Below are positions 56,271 through 64,000 of a stretch of DNA of 64,000 nt, one piece after another. How positions within the stretch are numbered: position 1 is the stretch's first letter; each line of letters opens with the position of its first letter. The notes under the pieces were generated by a model that was not told the origin of the DNA, made no database searches, and was given only the letters and a program-made list of their open reading frames with translations. The stretch spans positions 3,281,001 to 3,345,000 of the forward strand of contig NZ_CP041191.1 in NCBI RefSeq assembly GCF_006517275.1, written 5' to 3'. Made by a program: the position numbers and the translations under genes. This DNA comes from Labrenzia sp. PHM005. GTDB lineage: Bacteria; Pseudomonadota; Alphaproteobacteria; Rhizobiales; Stappiaceae.

Positions 56271-58481
56271 ATGTCTCGCGGGGGGACCAGGAGAATCCAA
56301 TTGACCCAAGCATCTACCTCACCCAAGGCCAGCAAATGGCCAGCCATTCGTTTGTCGTTTTTGATTCCGGCTCTCATGGTCTTCTTGACCATCGGTGCCT
56401 GTACTGCGGTCGGAGTAATCGGCTACATCAATGGTCGGGATGGATTGCGGGAAGCGGCTGAAGCTGAACTGGGCATGGTCGTCAATGCCAAGTCCGCGCT
56501 GTTGGAAGCCAAGCTGGCTTCAATCGAAAATGAAGTCGTCAATGTGGCGACCGGCGCAGGGATCGGTGAAGCACTCGTCAACATGACGAATGCGACCATG
56601 AACCTCAGCAAACAACGCCCAGAGATCCTGGAATACTACCAGTCACCGGCGACGCCTGAAGAACGCGCCGAAAAACTCGGTGACGATCACAAATCCATGT
56701 ACTCCTGGCGCCACTCAGAAATCCACGGGTCTTTCGTGTCGATTTGGAAGAACGGCGGTTACGGCGATGTCTATCTGATGGATCCCGAGGGCCTGGTGAT
56801 TTATTCCGTCGCCAAAGGTGAAGAATTCCTTACACCTGTTGCCGAAGTTGCTGGTGGGGAAAGTGGTTTGAAAACTGCTTTTGAGCGGGCAAAGGAATCT
56901 GAAGAAGGTCAGATCGCGACCAGCCAATTTGAAGTTTATGGGCCGGGCGGCAATTCCGCTTCGATGTTTGTGGCCGCGCCGGTATATGTGAATTCCTTTG
57001 GTGATATCTCTTTCGGCGGCGTTGTTGCCATTAGAGTAGACGCCGGTGTCCTGGACGGTGTTGTCTCCAATCGGGCTGATCTTGGTCAAACTGGACAAGC
57101 TTATGTGGTGAATGGGGACGGGTATTCTCTATCCAACAAGCCGCTGTCTGCAGATGTCACTGCTTTGACGGAACTTAATGAAGGTTCTGTCGTGAAATCT
57201 GCCTTGGGCGGGTCTGCGGGCGCAGGAATTGAGACTGGGCCAGACGGAATGGACCGTTTGATGGTCGCCAAGCCTCTGACTTTCCAAAACCATCAGTGGG
57301 CAGTCGTTGCTGAAAAGACGGTTGAAGAAACCTTTGCCAGCGTGACCTCCATGCGCAACTCCATGGTCATGTGGTCCATGATCGCAATTGCGATTGCCGC
57401 TGCCATCGCCATTGTCTTCTCGCGGAACATTACAAAACCGCTGAGCACCCTGGTGGGCGCACTAACTGCGATTGCAGAAGGTGATCTCAACGCGGAAATC
57501 ACCGCTGCTCGCCGTAAGGATGAGATCGGAGACATCGGACGTGCTGTTCTGCAAATTCGCCAGAATGCAGCTGAGGAAAACGAACAGCGGGCGGCCGAAC
57601 AGGCTCAAACCGCCGAGCGTCAAGCTGCGCAGCGCCAGGAAATGCTGGCGAGCCTTGCTGGCGACTTCGAAGCAACTGTTGGCACGGTTGTCGACAAGGT
57701 TGCGCAATCAGCTGCTTCCTTGCGTGAATCCGCCGGTAATATGCGGAACATGACCGAGACTGCCGGCGAAACATCCGCCAAGGCCGCCGGCATGTCGCAG
57801 GAGGCTTTGGCAGAAGTCGAATCCATCGCTGCCGCCTCTGATCAGCTGTCCAGCTCCATTCAGGAAATCTCGACCTTGATCGAGCGGTCCTCCAGCGTTG
57901 CAGCTGATGCGACCCGCCGCGCGCAAACGACCAACGAAACGGTTAAATCGCTGGCTGAAGCGGCCAACCGGATTGGTGAAGTTGTTACGCTTATCAGCGA
58001 TATTGCCGACCAGACCAACCTCCTGGCCCTGAACGCCACCATTGAGGCGGCGCGTGCAGGCGAAGCGGGCAAAGGGTTTGCGGTTGTTGCGTCCGAGGTG
58101 AAGGACCTTGCGGCTCAAACCGGTAAGGCGACTGGCGAGATCCAGCAGCAGATTGACGCGATCCGCGGTGCGACCGACGATGCTGTTGGCGCTATTGGCG
58201 ACATTCAGAAAACCATCGACGAGATCACTCAGTCGGTCAGCGAAGTGGCTGCTGCGGTAACGGAGCAGAGCTATGCAACGCAGGGCATTGCTGAAAACAC
58301 GCAGCGTGCGGCTGGCGGAACGTCTCAGGTCACTCAGGATGTCCAGAACGTGTCGTCCTTGTCTGAACAGACCAACAGCGCAGCTCAGTCCTTCTCCGAA
58401 GAAGCGTCCGCGATGGCAAGCCAGGCAGACCATCTGGATGAAGAGGTTCGGAACTTCCTGAGCCAAGTCCGCTCTGCCTAA
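56271..58481 (+). CDS. methyl-accepting chemotaxis protein with periplasmic Cache sensor
   Basis: The 736-aa product has TM1 at about 28-52, a large periplasmic Cache-type domain ([36 protein letters not shown]), TM2 at about 364-386, a HAMP domain, and a signalling hairpin whose tip, [20 protein letters not shown], starts near residue 583. No C-terminal CheR pentapeptide is present. The ATG at 56271 has no ribosome binding site; TTG 56301 has AGGAG 7 nt upstream and would shorten the protein by 10 residues. The ligand is unknown. Single gene with its own terminator. Confidence 0.95.
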   Translation: MSRGGTRRIQLTQASTSPKASKWPAIRLSFLIPALMVFLTIGACTAVGVIGYINGRDGLREAAEAELGMVVNAKSALLEAKLASIENEVVNVATGAGIGEALVNMTNATMNLSKQRPEILEYYQSPATPEERAEKLGDDHKSMYSWRHSEIHGSFVSIWKNGGYGDVYLMDPEGLVIYSVAKGEEFLTPVAEVAGGESGLKTAFERAKESEEGQIATSQFEVYGPGGNSASMFVAAPVYVNSFGDISFGGVVAIRVDAGVLDGVVSNRADLGQTGQAYVVNGDGYSLSNKPLSADVTALTELNEGSVVKSALGGSAGAGIETGPDGMDRLMVAKPLTFQNHQWAVVAEKTVEETFASVTSMRNSMVMWSMIAIAIAAAIAIVFSRNITKPLSTLVGALTAIAEGDLNAEITAARRKDEIGDIGRAVLQIRQNAAEENEQRAAEQAQTAERQAAQRQEMLASLAGDFEATVGTVVDKVAQSAASLRESAGNMRNMTETAGETSAKAAGMSQEALAEVESIAAASDQLSSSIQEISTLIERSSSVAADATRRAQTTNETVKSLAEAANRIGEVVTLISDIADQTNLLALNATIEAARAGEAGKGFAVVASEVKDLAAQTGKATGEIQQQIDAIRGATDDAVGAIGDIQKTIDEITQSVSEVAAAVTEQSYATQGIAENTQRAAGGTSQVTQDVQNVSSLSEQTNSAAQSFSEEASAMASQADHLDEEVRNFLSQVRSA

Positions 58482-58503
58482 GTGCAGTCCATAATGCTAT
58501 TAG

Positions 58504-58531
58504 AAAGCCGCGGGTCACTCCCGCGGCTTTT
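58504..58531 (+). terminator. intrinsic terminator of the chemotaxis gene
   Basis: AAAGCCGCGGG and CCCGCGGCTTT form an 11-bp stem with a 5-nt loop, followed by TTCTCTTT. Confidence 0.9.
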
Positions 58532-58611
58532 CTCTTTGTATTTTCCTCTCTTCTGACCTATCTGCCATGTAATCAAACTGGAATGACAGATTCGAATAGA
58601 GGGGAGCCTTC

Positions 58612-60069
58612 ATGCGTCTGATTAGAACCCGTTTAGCAGGCTATGCGAGAACCGTTATAGCCGGGCTGATGGCGGTGTGTTGGATCGGATCAGCCGCTGC
58701 CCAATCGCCGCAGCCAACACCTGCAGACTTGCGTCTCGTTCCGGAAAGTGCAGCCCAGGTCAAATTGTCCTTCGCGCCGCTGGTCAAGGAAGTCGCACCA
58801 GCTGTGGTCAATGTCTATGCCAGCCGGAAGGTCGTCCAGCGCCAGCGGACGTCGCCGTTTTTTGACGATCCTTTCTTTCGCCGATTTTTCGGTCAGCCAA
58901 ACGGTGGCGGTGACCGGCCGCGCGAACGGGTGGAGTCTTCGCTCGGTTCCGGCGTTATCATTTCGGCCGATGGTACGGTCATCACCAATCATCACGTCAT
59001 CAAAGGTGCGGATGAGGTGCGTGTTGCGCTTAACGACCGCCGCGAATTTGATGCCGACATTGTGCTGATGGACGAGCGCACTGATCTGGCGGTCCTGAAA
59101 ATCAGGGAAGGGGCCCCGTTTGACCATGTCGAATTCGCCAGTACGGACAGTCTCGAAGTTGGCGATCTGGTGCTAGCCATCGGCAACCCGTTTGGTGTTG
59201 GCCAGACGGTGACACAGGGGATCGTATCGGCCTTGGCCCGCACACAGGTCGGTGTGACGGATTTCCAGTTTTTCATTCAGACCGATGCGGCCATTAACCC
59301 GGGCAACTCGGGCGGTGCCTTGGTCGATATGACCGGCAAGCTGGTAGGCATCAACACCGCGATCTTTTCTCGATCAGGCGGGTCCAACGGGATTGGGTTT
59401 GCAATTCCCGCCCATATGGCGCGTTATGTTGCAAAGGCAGCCGATCAGGGTGGTAAGGTTCAGCGGCCTTGGCTCGGAGCAACCGTGCAGCTCGTGAGCG
59501 CCGAAATTGCGGAAGCTCTGTCCTTGGACCGGCCGCGCGGTGTACTGGTCACCGCCGTTTTTGATGGGACACCTGCCCATGAGGCGGGGCTTCGGGTCAG
59601 TGACCTGGTTGTCGCGATTGACGGCAAAGAAGTCATAGATCCAAATGCCTTCGGATACCGGTTTGCCACCAAAATGATTGGAGAGAGTTCTGAGTTTACG
59701 GTTCTACGCTCCGGTAAGGAACAAATCGTCACCGTCGCCTTGAAACCGGCTCCGGAAACTGTTCCGCGCGATACCCGGGAGTTGATGGAGTTTTCACCTT
59801 TTGAAGGCGCGACTGTTATGAACCTGTCCCCCGCGGTCTCCCAGGAATTTGGTCTCGCCGGATTGCCGGAGGGGGTCATCATCACAGAAGTGAAACGGGG
59901 TGGCCAGGCGGATAAAGTTGGCATGCGCCCTGGCGATATTGTCCGTGCGGTGAATGATCAGAATGTGAACAGCACCCGCATGTTGGAAACCATAACCAAA
60001 ACCCCGCCGCGCGTTTGGCGTCTCGAAATCGAGCGCGACGGTATCGTGAACCAACTGGTTCTGCGCTAA
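58612..60069 (+). CDS. DegP/HtrA-family periplasmic serine protease with two PDZ domains
   Basis: The 485-aa product has a signal peptide with an AAAQ cleavage site near residue 31. The catalytic triad is H128 (TNHHVIKG), D158 (RTDLAVLKI) and S233 (NPGNSGGAL). PDZ1 covers about 285-370 (GVLVTAVFDGTPAHEAGLRV) and PDZ2 about 395-485 (GVIITEVKRGGQADKVGMRP). It degrades or refolds damaged envelope proteins. A Gly/Arg-rich loop near residues 95-107 replaces the long LA loop. It is 13 nt upstream of rarA and likely co-transcribed. Confidence 0.95.
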   Translation: MRLIRTRLAGYARTVIAGLMAVCWIGSAAAQSPQPTPADLRLVPESAAQVKLSFAPLVKEVAPAVVNVYASRKVVQRQRTSPFFDDPFFRRFFGQPNGGGDRPRERVESSLGSGVIISADGTVITNHHVIKGADEVRVALNDRREFDADIVLMDERTDLAVLKIREGAPFDHVEFASTDSLEVGDLVLAIGNPFGVGQTVTQGIVSALARTQVGVTDFQFFIQTDAAINPGNSGGALVDMTGKLVGINTAIFSRSGGSNGIGFAIPAHMARYVAKAADQGGKVQRPWLGATVQLVSAEIAEALSLDRPRGVLVTAVFDGTPAHEAGLRVSDLVVAIDGKEVIDPNAFGYRFATKMIGESSEFTVLRSGKEQIVTVALKPAPETVPRDTRELMEFSPFEGATVMNLSPAVSQEFGLAGLPEGVIITEVKRGGQADKVGMRPGDIVRAVNDQNVNSTRMLETITKTPPRVWRLEIERDGIVNQLVLR

Positions 60070-60082
60070 CAAAGGCCAGGTT

Positions 60083-61390
60083 TTGAGCGATCTCTTCGAA
60101 GCATCTGGATTGGCGGCCTCGGCACCTCGTCCGCTGGCTGACAGGATGCGTCCGGCTCAGCTTGACGATGTCGTCGGGCAGGATCATCTGCTTGGTCCTG
60201 AGGGCACTTTGTCGCGTATGCTCAAGACCCGGACCCTGGGCTCCCTGATCTTCTGGGGTCCACCAGGGACCGGCAAGACAACGATTGCCCGCCTTCTTGC
60301 CAATGAAACGGATCTGGCGTTCGAGCAGATTTCCGCGATCTTCTCAGGCGTTGCGGATCTGAAAAAGGTGTTTGAAGCGGCACGGGCTCGGCGCATGGGC
60401 GGACGGGCAACTCTGTTGTTCGTCGATGAGATCCACCGGTTCAATCGGGCGCAACAGGACAGTTTTCTTCCCGTGATGGAAGACGGCACGATAACACTGG
60501 TCGGGGCCACCACTGAAAATCCGTCGTTTGAGCTGAATGCAGCGTTGTTGTCGCGCTCCCACGTGATGACGTTTCATTCGCTACACCAGCAAGCCCTGGA
60601 GCAGCTGCTGGCGCGTGCGGAAGAAACTGAAGAGAAGAAACTGCCGCTGGATGAAGAGGCGCGTGCGGTTCTGATCCGCATGGCCGATGGCGACGGACGG
60701 TCGGCTCTGACCCTTGCTGAAGATGTTTGGCGGGCGTCGTCTGAGGACGAGGTGTTTGACGCCGAACGTCTTCAGGAAATCGTCCAGCGCCGGGCGCCGA
60801 TCTACGACAAGAGCGCGGACGGCCACTACAATCTCATTTCAGCGCTTCATAAATCGGTACGCGGCTCCGATCCAGACGCCTCCCTTTATTGGTTTTGCCG
60901 GATGCTGGATGGCGGAGAGGATCCGATGTATCTGGCCCGGCGTCTTATTCGCATGGCGGTTGAGGATATCGGTCTCGCCGATCCCAATGCGCTGGTCCAG
61001 GCAAACGCCGCCCGTGATGCCTATCAGATGCTTGGCTCTCCGGAGGGCGAGCTGGCGCTCGCCCAATGCGTGATTTATCTGGCAACGGCGCCAAAATCGA
61101 ACGGGGCGTATGTCGCCTATAAAGCGGCCATGCGTTCGGCTAAAACAAGCGGCTCTCTGTTGCCACCAAAGCATATCTTGAATGCGCCAACCAAACTGAT
61201 GAAACAGGAAGGCTACGGCGACGGCTACCAATATGATCATGATGCGCCGGATGGTTTTTCCGGTCAGGACTATTTCCCGGAAGATCTTGGCCGCCAAACC
61301 TACTACGATCCGCCGGAGCGTGGATTTGAGCGTGATTTGCGCAAGCGGCTTGAGTACTGGGACAAGCTGCGCAAAGACCGCAGGAGTTGA
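60083..61390 (+). CDS. rarA: replication-associated recombination protein A (AAA+ ATPase)
   Basis: A 435-aa protein (MgsA/WRNIP1 family) that acts at stalled forks. Walker A GPPGTGKTT (59-67), Walker B LLFVDEIHRF (D115, E116), sensor 1 GATTENPSF, and the C-terminal tetramerisation domain are present. The start is TTG 60083 with AGG upstream; no ATG is near. It follows the HtrA gene by 13 nt. Confidence 0.95.
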   Translation: MSDLFEASGLAASAPRPLADRMRPAQLDDVVGQDHLLGPEGTLSRMLKTRTLGSLIFWGPPGTGKTTIARLLANETDLAFEQISAIFSGVADLKKVFEAARARRMGGRATLLFVDEIHRFNRAQQDSFLPVMEDGTITLVGATTENPSFELNAALLSRSHVMTFHSLHQQALEQLLARAEETEEKKLPLDEEARAVLIRMADGDGRSALTLAEDVWRASSEDEVFDAERLQEIVQRRAPIYDKSADGHYNLISALHKSVRGSDPDASLYWFCRMLDGGEDPMYLARRLIRMAVEDIGLADPNALVQANAARDAYQMLGSPEGELALAQCVIYLATAPKSNGAYVAYKAAMRSAKTSGSLLPPKHILNAPTKLMKQEGYGDGYQYDHDAPDGFSGQDYFPEDLGRQTYYDPPERGFERDLRKRLEYWDKLRKDRRS

Positions 61391-61606
61391 ATTGCCTGGG
61401 CTTGCTTGATGTGTTCACCAGCGTCAGACGAGGCGGTTTTTCTATCAATTCTTCTGTTCAACAACAGACGATTACCCGGCTGTGACCAAGTGTGACCGTT
61501 GTTGTTCGGTGTTGCTGCTTTCAACGGTTCAGAGCTGATCCCAAATACACCAAACCAAAACCTGCCTGTGCTACGGTAAAGCCATGAGGAATCAGGTGTT
61601 CGTAGA

Positions 61607-63997
61607 ATGAAGGAAGTCGAACTCAGATTAGCGCTTGTTCTTTATGGCGGGGTGTCGCTCGCCATTTATATGCATGGCGTTAGCCGGGAAATTCTCAATC
61701 TGGTTCGGGCCTCAAGCTACCGTTTGGAACGCAAGAGCAATTCCAATTTCAGGAATAAGCCACCTGAAAAAATGGGCCCAACCCAAACAGCCTATCAGGA
61801 CCTATTGGATCTGTTGGCGCCTGTTGCAGATGTTCGTGTCGTGGTCGATGCGATAGCCGGGGCGTCTGCCGGCGGGGTCAACGGCATTATGCTCGGCCGG
61901 GCGCTGGCCCATGATCTGCCGCTCGACAGTCACAGTGAGATGTGGCTGGAAAATGCCGATGTGACCCGGTTGGCGCGGCCGCAGTCGGGATTGTCGCGCT
62001 ATTTCAAGATGTCTGTTTCTCCTGTGCTGGACCGTCTGGTGTCGGCGCGATTGTCCCGCCGGATTGAAAGCCCGGAAACCCAGGACAAACTGCGCCAGTT
62101 TATGCAGTCCCGCTGGTTTTCGCCGCCATTTTCCGGCGAGCGGTTTATCGGCTGGATGCTGGATGCCAGTTTGAAGATGGAAGTTCAGCGCGACGCGGAA
62201 CGCACATTGATCCCGCGTGGTCAGACGCTCGATCTTTTTGTCACGATCACGGATTACAACGGCGTTAAGCGGCGGATCTTGCTGGATGATCCTGATTTTG
62301 TTGAAGAGTGGGATCACCGCCGGATCTTGAATTTTCACGCCGCACACCGGTCACCGCATTATGTCGACAGCCAGTTCGATGCCCGCTGTATACCTGAATT
62401 GGTGTTTGCGGCCAGGGCAACGTCTTCGTTTCCAGGGGCGTTTCCGCCGGCAACGGTCGCTGAAATGGAACGGGTTCTGGCCCGGCGTGATGAGAAATGG
62501 CTGAATAAGGATCAATTCCTGGCAAAATGTCTGCGCCTCAGCGATGAAACAATGGCGCGTCATTGTTTTGTTGATGGCAGCGTGGTGATGAACAAGCCTT
62601 TCGCACCCGTGATCGATGTCATCAAGGATCGGCCAGCGGCGCGTGAAGTTGCCCGGCGTCTGATCTATGTTGACCCAACCCCGCTTGAGCAGGCCCCGGA
62701 CGACCAGCGGTCAACAGAGTTGCCCGGCTTTTTCCGTGTGATTCTGGCGTCGCTTGCGCATATTCCGCGCAACGAACCAATTGGCGATGATCTGAAGGAA
62801 CTGGAACAGAACAACCGCCGCAGCCGCTGGCTGTCGCAACTGGTCGATACTGCCGCGCCTATGGTTCAGGAGGCCGTGTCTGGTTTCCTTCCGAAGCGGC
62901 GTGCGATTACCGCCGAAATTGTTGCCAATTGCCGCCGGCAGGCAACGGCCACGGCGTTCGAGCAAGCCGGGTTTGCCTTTCTCAACTATCAATCCCTAAA
63001 GCTGCATGCTTTGGCTGAGCGGCTGGCGAAATTGGTGTCCGGCCTTGGCGGAACCGATGAAGCGTCCCGGCAGGAAGAGGGGCTGCTCACGTTGTTCTAC
63101 GAGCGCTTTAGCGGGATCGCTGCTGCCAGCGCGGATCAGCTGGGACGGACAGATCCAGCCGTGATTGCGCTTCTAAGAGGCCTGGATGTTGATTATCGGA
63201 TCCGGCGTTTGCGCTTTGTCATCCGCAAGCTCAATGGGTTCTACAATTACGATCCATCGTCCGATTTGCCGCCGCCGGATACCGAAGAACTCGACCGGCT
63301 AAAGGGGCTCTTATATGACCAGGTCGATCATTTGACATGGCGATGGCAGGACCGGTTTTATGGCGGCCGCAGCCAGGAACTTGCAGAAGAGCTTTGCGCA
63401 GGCGGGCTCACCACGGACAGCCGGGAGGCTGCTGTCCGGCGGTTTCTTGACGGAATGACCCAAATGATGGGGCTGGCCGATCTCGACCGGCTTCAGGACG
63501 AGTTGTTTGCCGAAGCTGCTGCCGGTTCGCTCGACAAGGAGCGGCATACAGCTTTGCTCGAGGCCTATATAGGTTTTGGCTTTTACGACCTGATCACCTT
63601 TCCGGTGCTCCAGCGGAACGACTTTTCTGAAGTGACGGAAATCCTGGTCGACCGGATCAGTCCGAGAGATGCCGAAAGCCTCTATACGGAAGGCTTTGAG
63701 CTCAAGGGCAAGCAGCTCAACACGTTTGGTGCGTTTTTCAACCGCTCCTGGCGCGAACACGACTATCTGTGGGGGCGGCTTAATGCCGCCGACCGCCTGG
63801 TCAGTGTGGTTTTGTCCTCTATCGGCGATGCTCCGTTACCGCAGCCGGAAGTCAATCAAGCGCGAGCTCGCATTTTCTTGGCGATTCTAGAGGAGGAGCG
63901 GGGAAAATTGCCCGAAATTCAGGAGGAAATCGAACGGATCGATGCCTTGATCCGATCCATTTATCCCGACTTTGCGCATGTGGCGGAAGAAGTTTAG
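61607..63997 (+). CDS. long patatin-like protein
   Basis: The 796-aa product begins with the patatin-like phospholipase fold: oxyanion block LVLYGGVSLAIYMHGVSREI, nucleophile S87 in GASAGGVNG, and D323 in FVDGSVVMNKPF completing the Ser-Asp dyad. It belongs to the large patatin-related group with a long helical C-terminal extension of about 450 residues of unknown function. No signal peptide; probably cytoplasmic or membrane-associated lipid acyl hydrolase. It ends with TAG at 63995-63997, 3 nt from the window edge. It has its own 216-nt upstream gap. Confidence 0.88.
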   Translation: MKEVELRLALVLYGGVSLAIYMHGVSREILNLVRASSYRLERKSNSNFRNKPPEKMGPTQTAYQDLLDLLAPVADVRVVVDAIAGASAGGVNGIMLGRALAHDLPLDSHSEMWLENADVTRLARPQSGLSRYFKMSVSPVLDRLVSARLSRRIESPETQDKLRQFMQSRWFSPPFSGERFIGWMLDASLKMEVQRDAERTLIPRGQTLDLFVTITDYNGVKRRILLDDPDFVEEWDHRRILNFHAAHRSPHYVDSQFDARCIPELVFAARATSSFPGAFPPATVAEMERVLARRDEKWLNKDQFLAKCLRLSDETMARHCFVDGSVVMNKPFAPVIDVIKDRPAAREVARRLIYVDPTPLEQAPDDQRSTELPGFFRVILASLAHIPRNEPIGDDLKELEQNNRRSRWLSQLVDTAAPMVQEAVSGFLPKRRAITAEIVANCRRQATATAFEQAGFAFLNYQSLKLHALAERLAKLVSGLGGTDEASRQEEGLLTLFYERFSGIAAASADQLGRTDPAVIALLRGLDVDYRIRRLRFVIRKLNGFYNYDPSSDLPPPDTEELDRLKGLLYDQVDHLTWRWQDRFYGGRSQELAEELCAGGLTTDSREAAVRRFLDGMTQMMGLADLDRLQDELFAEAAAGSLDKERHTALLEAYIGFGFYDLITFPVLQRNDFSEVTEILVDRISPRDAESLYTEGFELKGKQLNTFGAFFNRSWREHDYLWGRLNAADRLVSVVLSSIGDAPLPQPEVNQARARIFLAILEEERGKLPEIQEEIERIDALIRSIYPDFAHVAEEV

Positions 63998-64000
63998 AGC

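Overview
The window is about 64 kb of a chromosome from an alphaproteobacterium. It is most likely a Hyphomicrobiales (Rhizobiales) member near Stappiaceae (Roseibium/Labrenzia/Stappia); this placement is inferred from protein signatures and gene order, not from a database search. Supporting signs are a DUF2336 protein, a full CtrA-type TTAA-N7-TTAAC box, the secY-adk-rpsM-rpsK-rpoA-rplQ order without rpsD, RpoB/RpoC/EF-Tu sequences of alphaproteobacterial type, and moderately high GC. No rRNA operon, CRISPR array, IS element or prophage was seen.

Positions 1 to about 22,400 are a mixed region of short transcription units. In order they hold the 3' end of thrS, a PlsC-like acyltransferase, a secreted repeat protein, a nitroreductase/flavin-reductase pair, an SLT transglycosylase with a CtrA box, a DUF2336 protein convergent with an Hpt protein, nadK and a secreted trypsin-like protease. 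A 2-aminoethylphosphonate catabolic unit follows: a LysR regulator, phnW, phnX and a sulfatase-fold phosphonate-monoesterase-like enzyme that overlaps phnX by 4 nt. Next come a GST, an L,D-transpeptidase lipoprotein, a methyltransferase, tRNA-Thr(UGU), a small monooxygenase coupled to a Tat-signal ORF and facing an AraC regulator, a marR-thioesterase-rlmB unit, and a BASS-family transporter divergent from marR.

Positions 22,700 to 56,200 are a near-continuous transcription/translation super-cluster, all on the plus strand. The order is tRNA-Tyr, tRNA-Gly, tuf (copy 1), tRNA-Trp, secE, nusG, rplK, rplA, rplJ, rplL, rpoB, rpoC, a 97-aa unknown gene, rpsL, rpsG, fusA, tuf (copy 2), then the complete S10, spc and alpha series through rplQ. 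The two tuf genes encode identical proteins and differ only at about 18 third-codon positions. Several internal gaps carry strong RNA hairpins that look like attenuators: the L10 leader, the rplL-rpoB gap and the adk-rpsM gap.

Positions 56,200 to 64,000 hold a methyl-accepting chemotaxis protein, a periplasmic DegP/HtrA-like protease with two PDZ domains, rarA, and a long patatin-like protein that ends at the window edge.

The most interesting points are the phosphonate unit with its extra esterase, the CtrA-controlled transglycosylase, the perfect palindrome at the marR start codon, the hairpin array before rpsM, and the small unknown gene isolated between terminators after rpoC. Nothing in the window forms a clearly new multi-gene system; the phosphonate operon is the closest candidate.
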